Source: Syntrophaceae bacterium UBA7544 | GTDB taxonomy: Bacteria > Desulfobacterota > Syntrophia > Syntrophales > Smithellaceae | Direction: 5' to 3' | Assembly: GCA_002479215.1 (NCBI GenBank) | Contig: DLME01000276.1 | Span: 1 to 5,788 of the forward strand | Length of the DNA: 5,788 nucleotides | In this document: piece after piece, positions 5,116 to 5,788 of the stretch | Layout of the letters: every line of letters starts with the position of its first letter | Numbering within the stretch: the stretch's first letter is position 1 | Notes under the pieces: model-generated | Told to the model about the DNA's origin: nothing | Seen by the model: the letters and a program-made list of their open reading frames with translations, nothing else | Database searches by the model: none | Position numbers and translations under genes: made by a program

Positions 5116-5788
5116 TTAACCCTTTTTAAGATAAAAAACGATGCTTTTACCCATGATGGGATTTAAAAGCTCTTCAAGAATCCGCACGGATTGCGGTTTT
5201 TTCATTATATCCCATTCCAAAAATTTCTTATAATATTTGACGAGCCAATGTTTTTCGTTTTTTAGGCCAATCAAACATTTGAGCCACCAATAGGGCACGT
5301 GGAGGGCATGTTTGTAATTAATTTTCCAACACTTAATCCCTTGCTTCGTTAACATTTTTTGAAGCTTTTTCTTTTTATAAATACGGATGTGCCCGCTGTC
5401 TTCGTTATAATAAGCAGGAGAAATCAGCCAGCAGATTCTTTCAGAAAAATACCGCGGAACACTGACCACCAGATCTCCCTGCGGTTTCAGAACACGAACC
5501 AGTTCCTGGAGCGCGGTTTCATGGTCGGGAATATGTTCCAAAACTTCCGAACAAATGACGCAATCAAAAGAAGTGGAATCAAACGGCAGCTTATTAATGT
5601 CGGCGCGGGTTACCAGATAGTTATCTGATAAAGCATCCGGCATATTTTTTAAGGATGTCAGCGCATCATTCAAATCAGCATTATTTCTGTCAATGCCGAC
5701 AATCGTCAAATAAGGCAATTTTGCCAGCGCCCGCAAATGCCTGCCCGTTCCGCAGCCGGCATCAAGAACAAGACTGTGCGGTTTTAAT
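5116..5788 (-). CDS. Class I SAM-dependent methyltransferase (Methyltransf_11 type), 5' end outside window
   Basis: The reading frame runs off the right edge; 223 residues are visible. A TTG at 5736 is not a real start, because the codons before it encode VLDAGCGTG (visible residues 7-15), the SAM-binding motif I. The acidic end of strand 2 is in IVGIDRN (Asp33). RADINKLPF holds the adenine-side Asp63, FDCVICSEVLEHIPD is motif post-II (75-88), and LKPQGDLVVSVP is motif III (100-111). After the core comes a distinct C-terminal part with HALHVPYWWLKCL (161-173), WDIMKKP and LNPIMGKSIVFYL, rich in aromatic and basic residues and possibly membrane-touching or acceptor-binding. The acceptor is unknown. 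This is the first visible gene of the minus-strand operon, ending five bases before the toroid gene. I remember similar methyltransferases next to toroid proteins and glycosyltransferases in other bacteria, which I cannot verify here. Confidence 0.88.
   Translation of the reverse strand, partial: LKPHSLVLDAGCGTGRHLRALAKLPYLTIVGIDRNNADLNDALTSLKNMPDALSDNYLVTRADINKLPFDSTSFDCVICSEVLEHIPDHETALQELVRVLKPQGDLVVSVPRYFSERICWLISPAYYNEDSGHIRIYKKKKLQKMLTKQGIKCWKINYKHALHVPYWWLKCLIGLKNEKHWLVKYYKKFLEWDIMKKPQSVRILEELLNPIMGKSIVFYLKKG

Noticed and set aside
5359..5628. Forward open frame of 89 codons opposite the right-hand methyltransferase
   Set aside because: The opposite strand holds clear methyltransferase motifs, while this frame has low-complexity composition and no recognisable features.

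Overview
This is a bacterial window of ordinary gene density, with mixed ATG, GTG and TTG starts and Shine-Dalgarno-type ribosome sites. Protein families and a G+C content of roughly 45-50 % over most of the window fit an anaerobic Desulfobacterota-like bacterium (former Deltaproteobacteria). That assignment rests on remembered family resemblance and is low confidence.

Layout. Positions 29-817 (+) encode an AT-rich, lysine/glutamate-rich putative lipoprotein of unknown function. Positions 818-1039 are a 222-base spacer with an imperfect 21-base-period direct repeat, a reading frame open from 858 to 1025 and a possible promoter. Positions 1040-1657 (+) encode a SAM-dependent methyltransferase of the Methyltransf_24 type that starts at TTG. 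It converges, with only 17 bases between stop codons, on a minus-strand run that fills the rest of the window. In transcription order that run is: a methyltransferase whose 5' end is cut by the right edge (5788-5116), an alpha/alpha-toroid protein (5110-4076), a left-handed beta-helix acyltransferase (3973 or 4015 to 3251) and a B12-binding-domain radical SAM enzyme (3246-1675). Two of the three junctions are 4-5 bases long, with the next ribosome site inside the end of the preceding gene, so the run is very probably one operon that begins outside the window. A weak hairpin followed by a T run overlaps the radical SAM stop codon and may end the transcript.

How the genes might work together. 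Two class I methyltransferases, a cobalamin-type radical SAM enzyme, a sugar-type O-acyltransferase and a toroid protein without class II cyclase motifs are what one expects of a small-molecule, glycolipid or polysaccharide tailoring cluster. No polymerase, transporter or glycosyltransferase is visible, so the product cannot be named. No RNA gene, CRISPR array, insertion sequence or replication origin was recognised.
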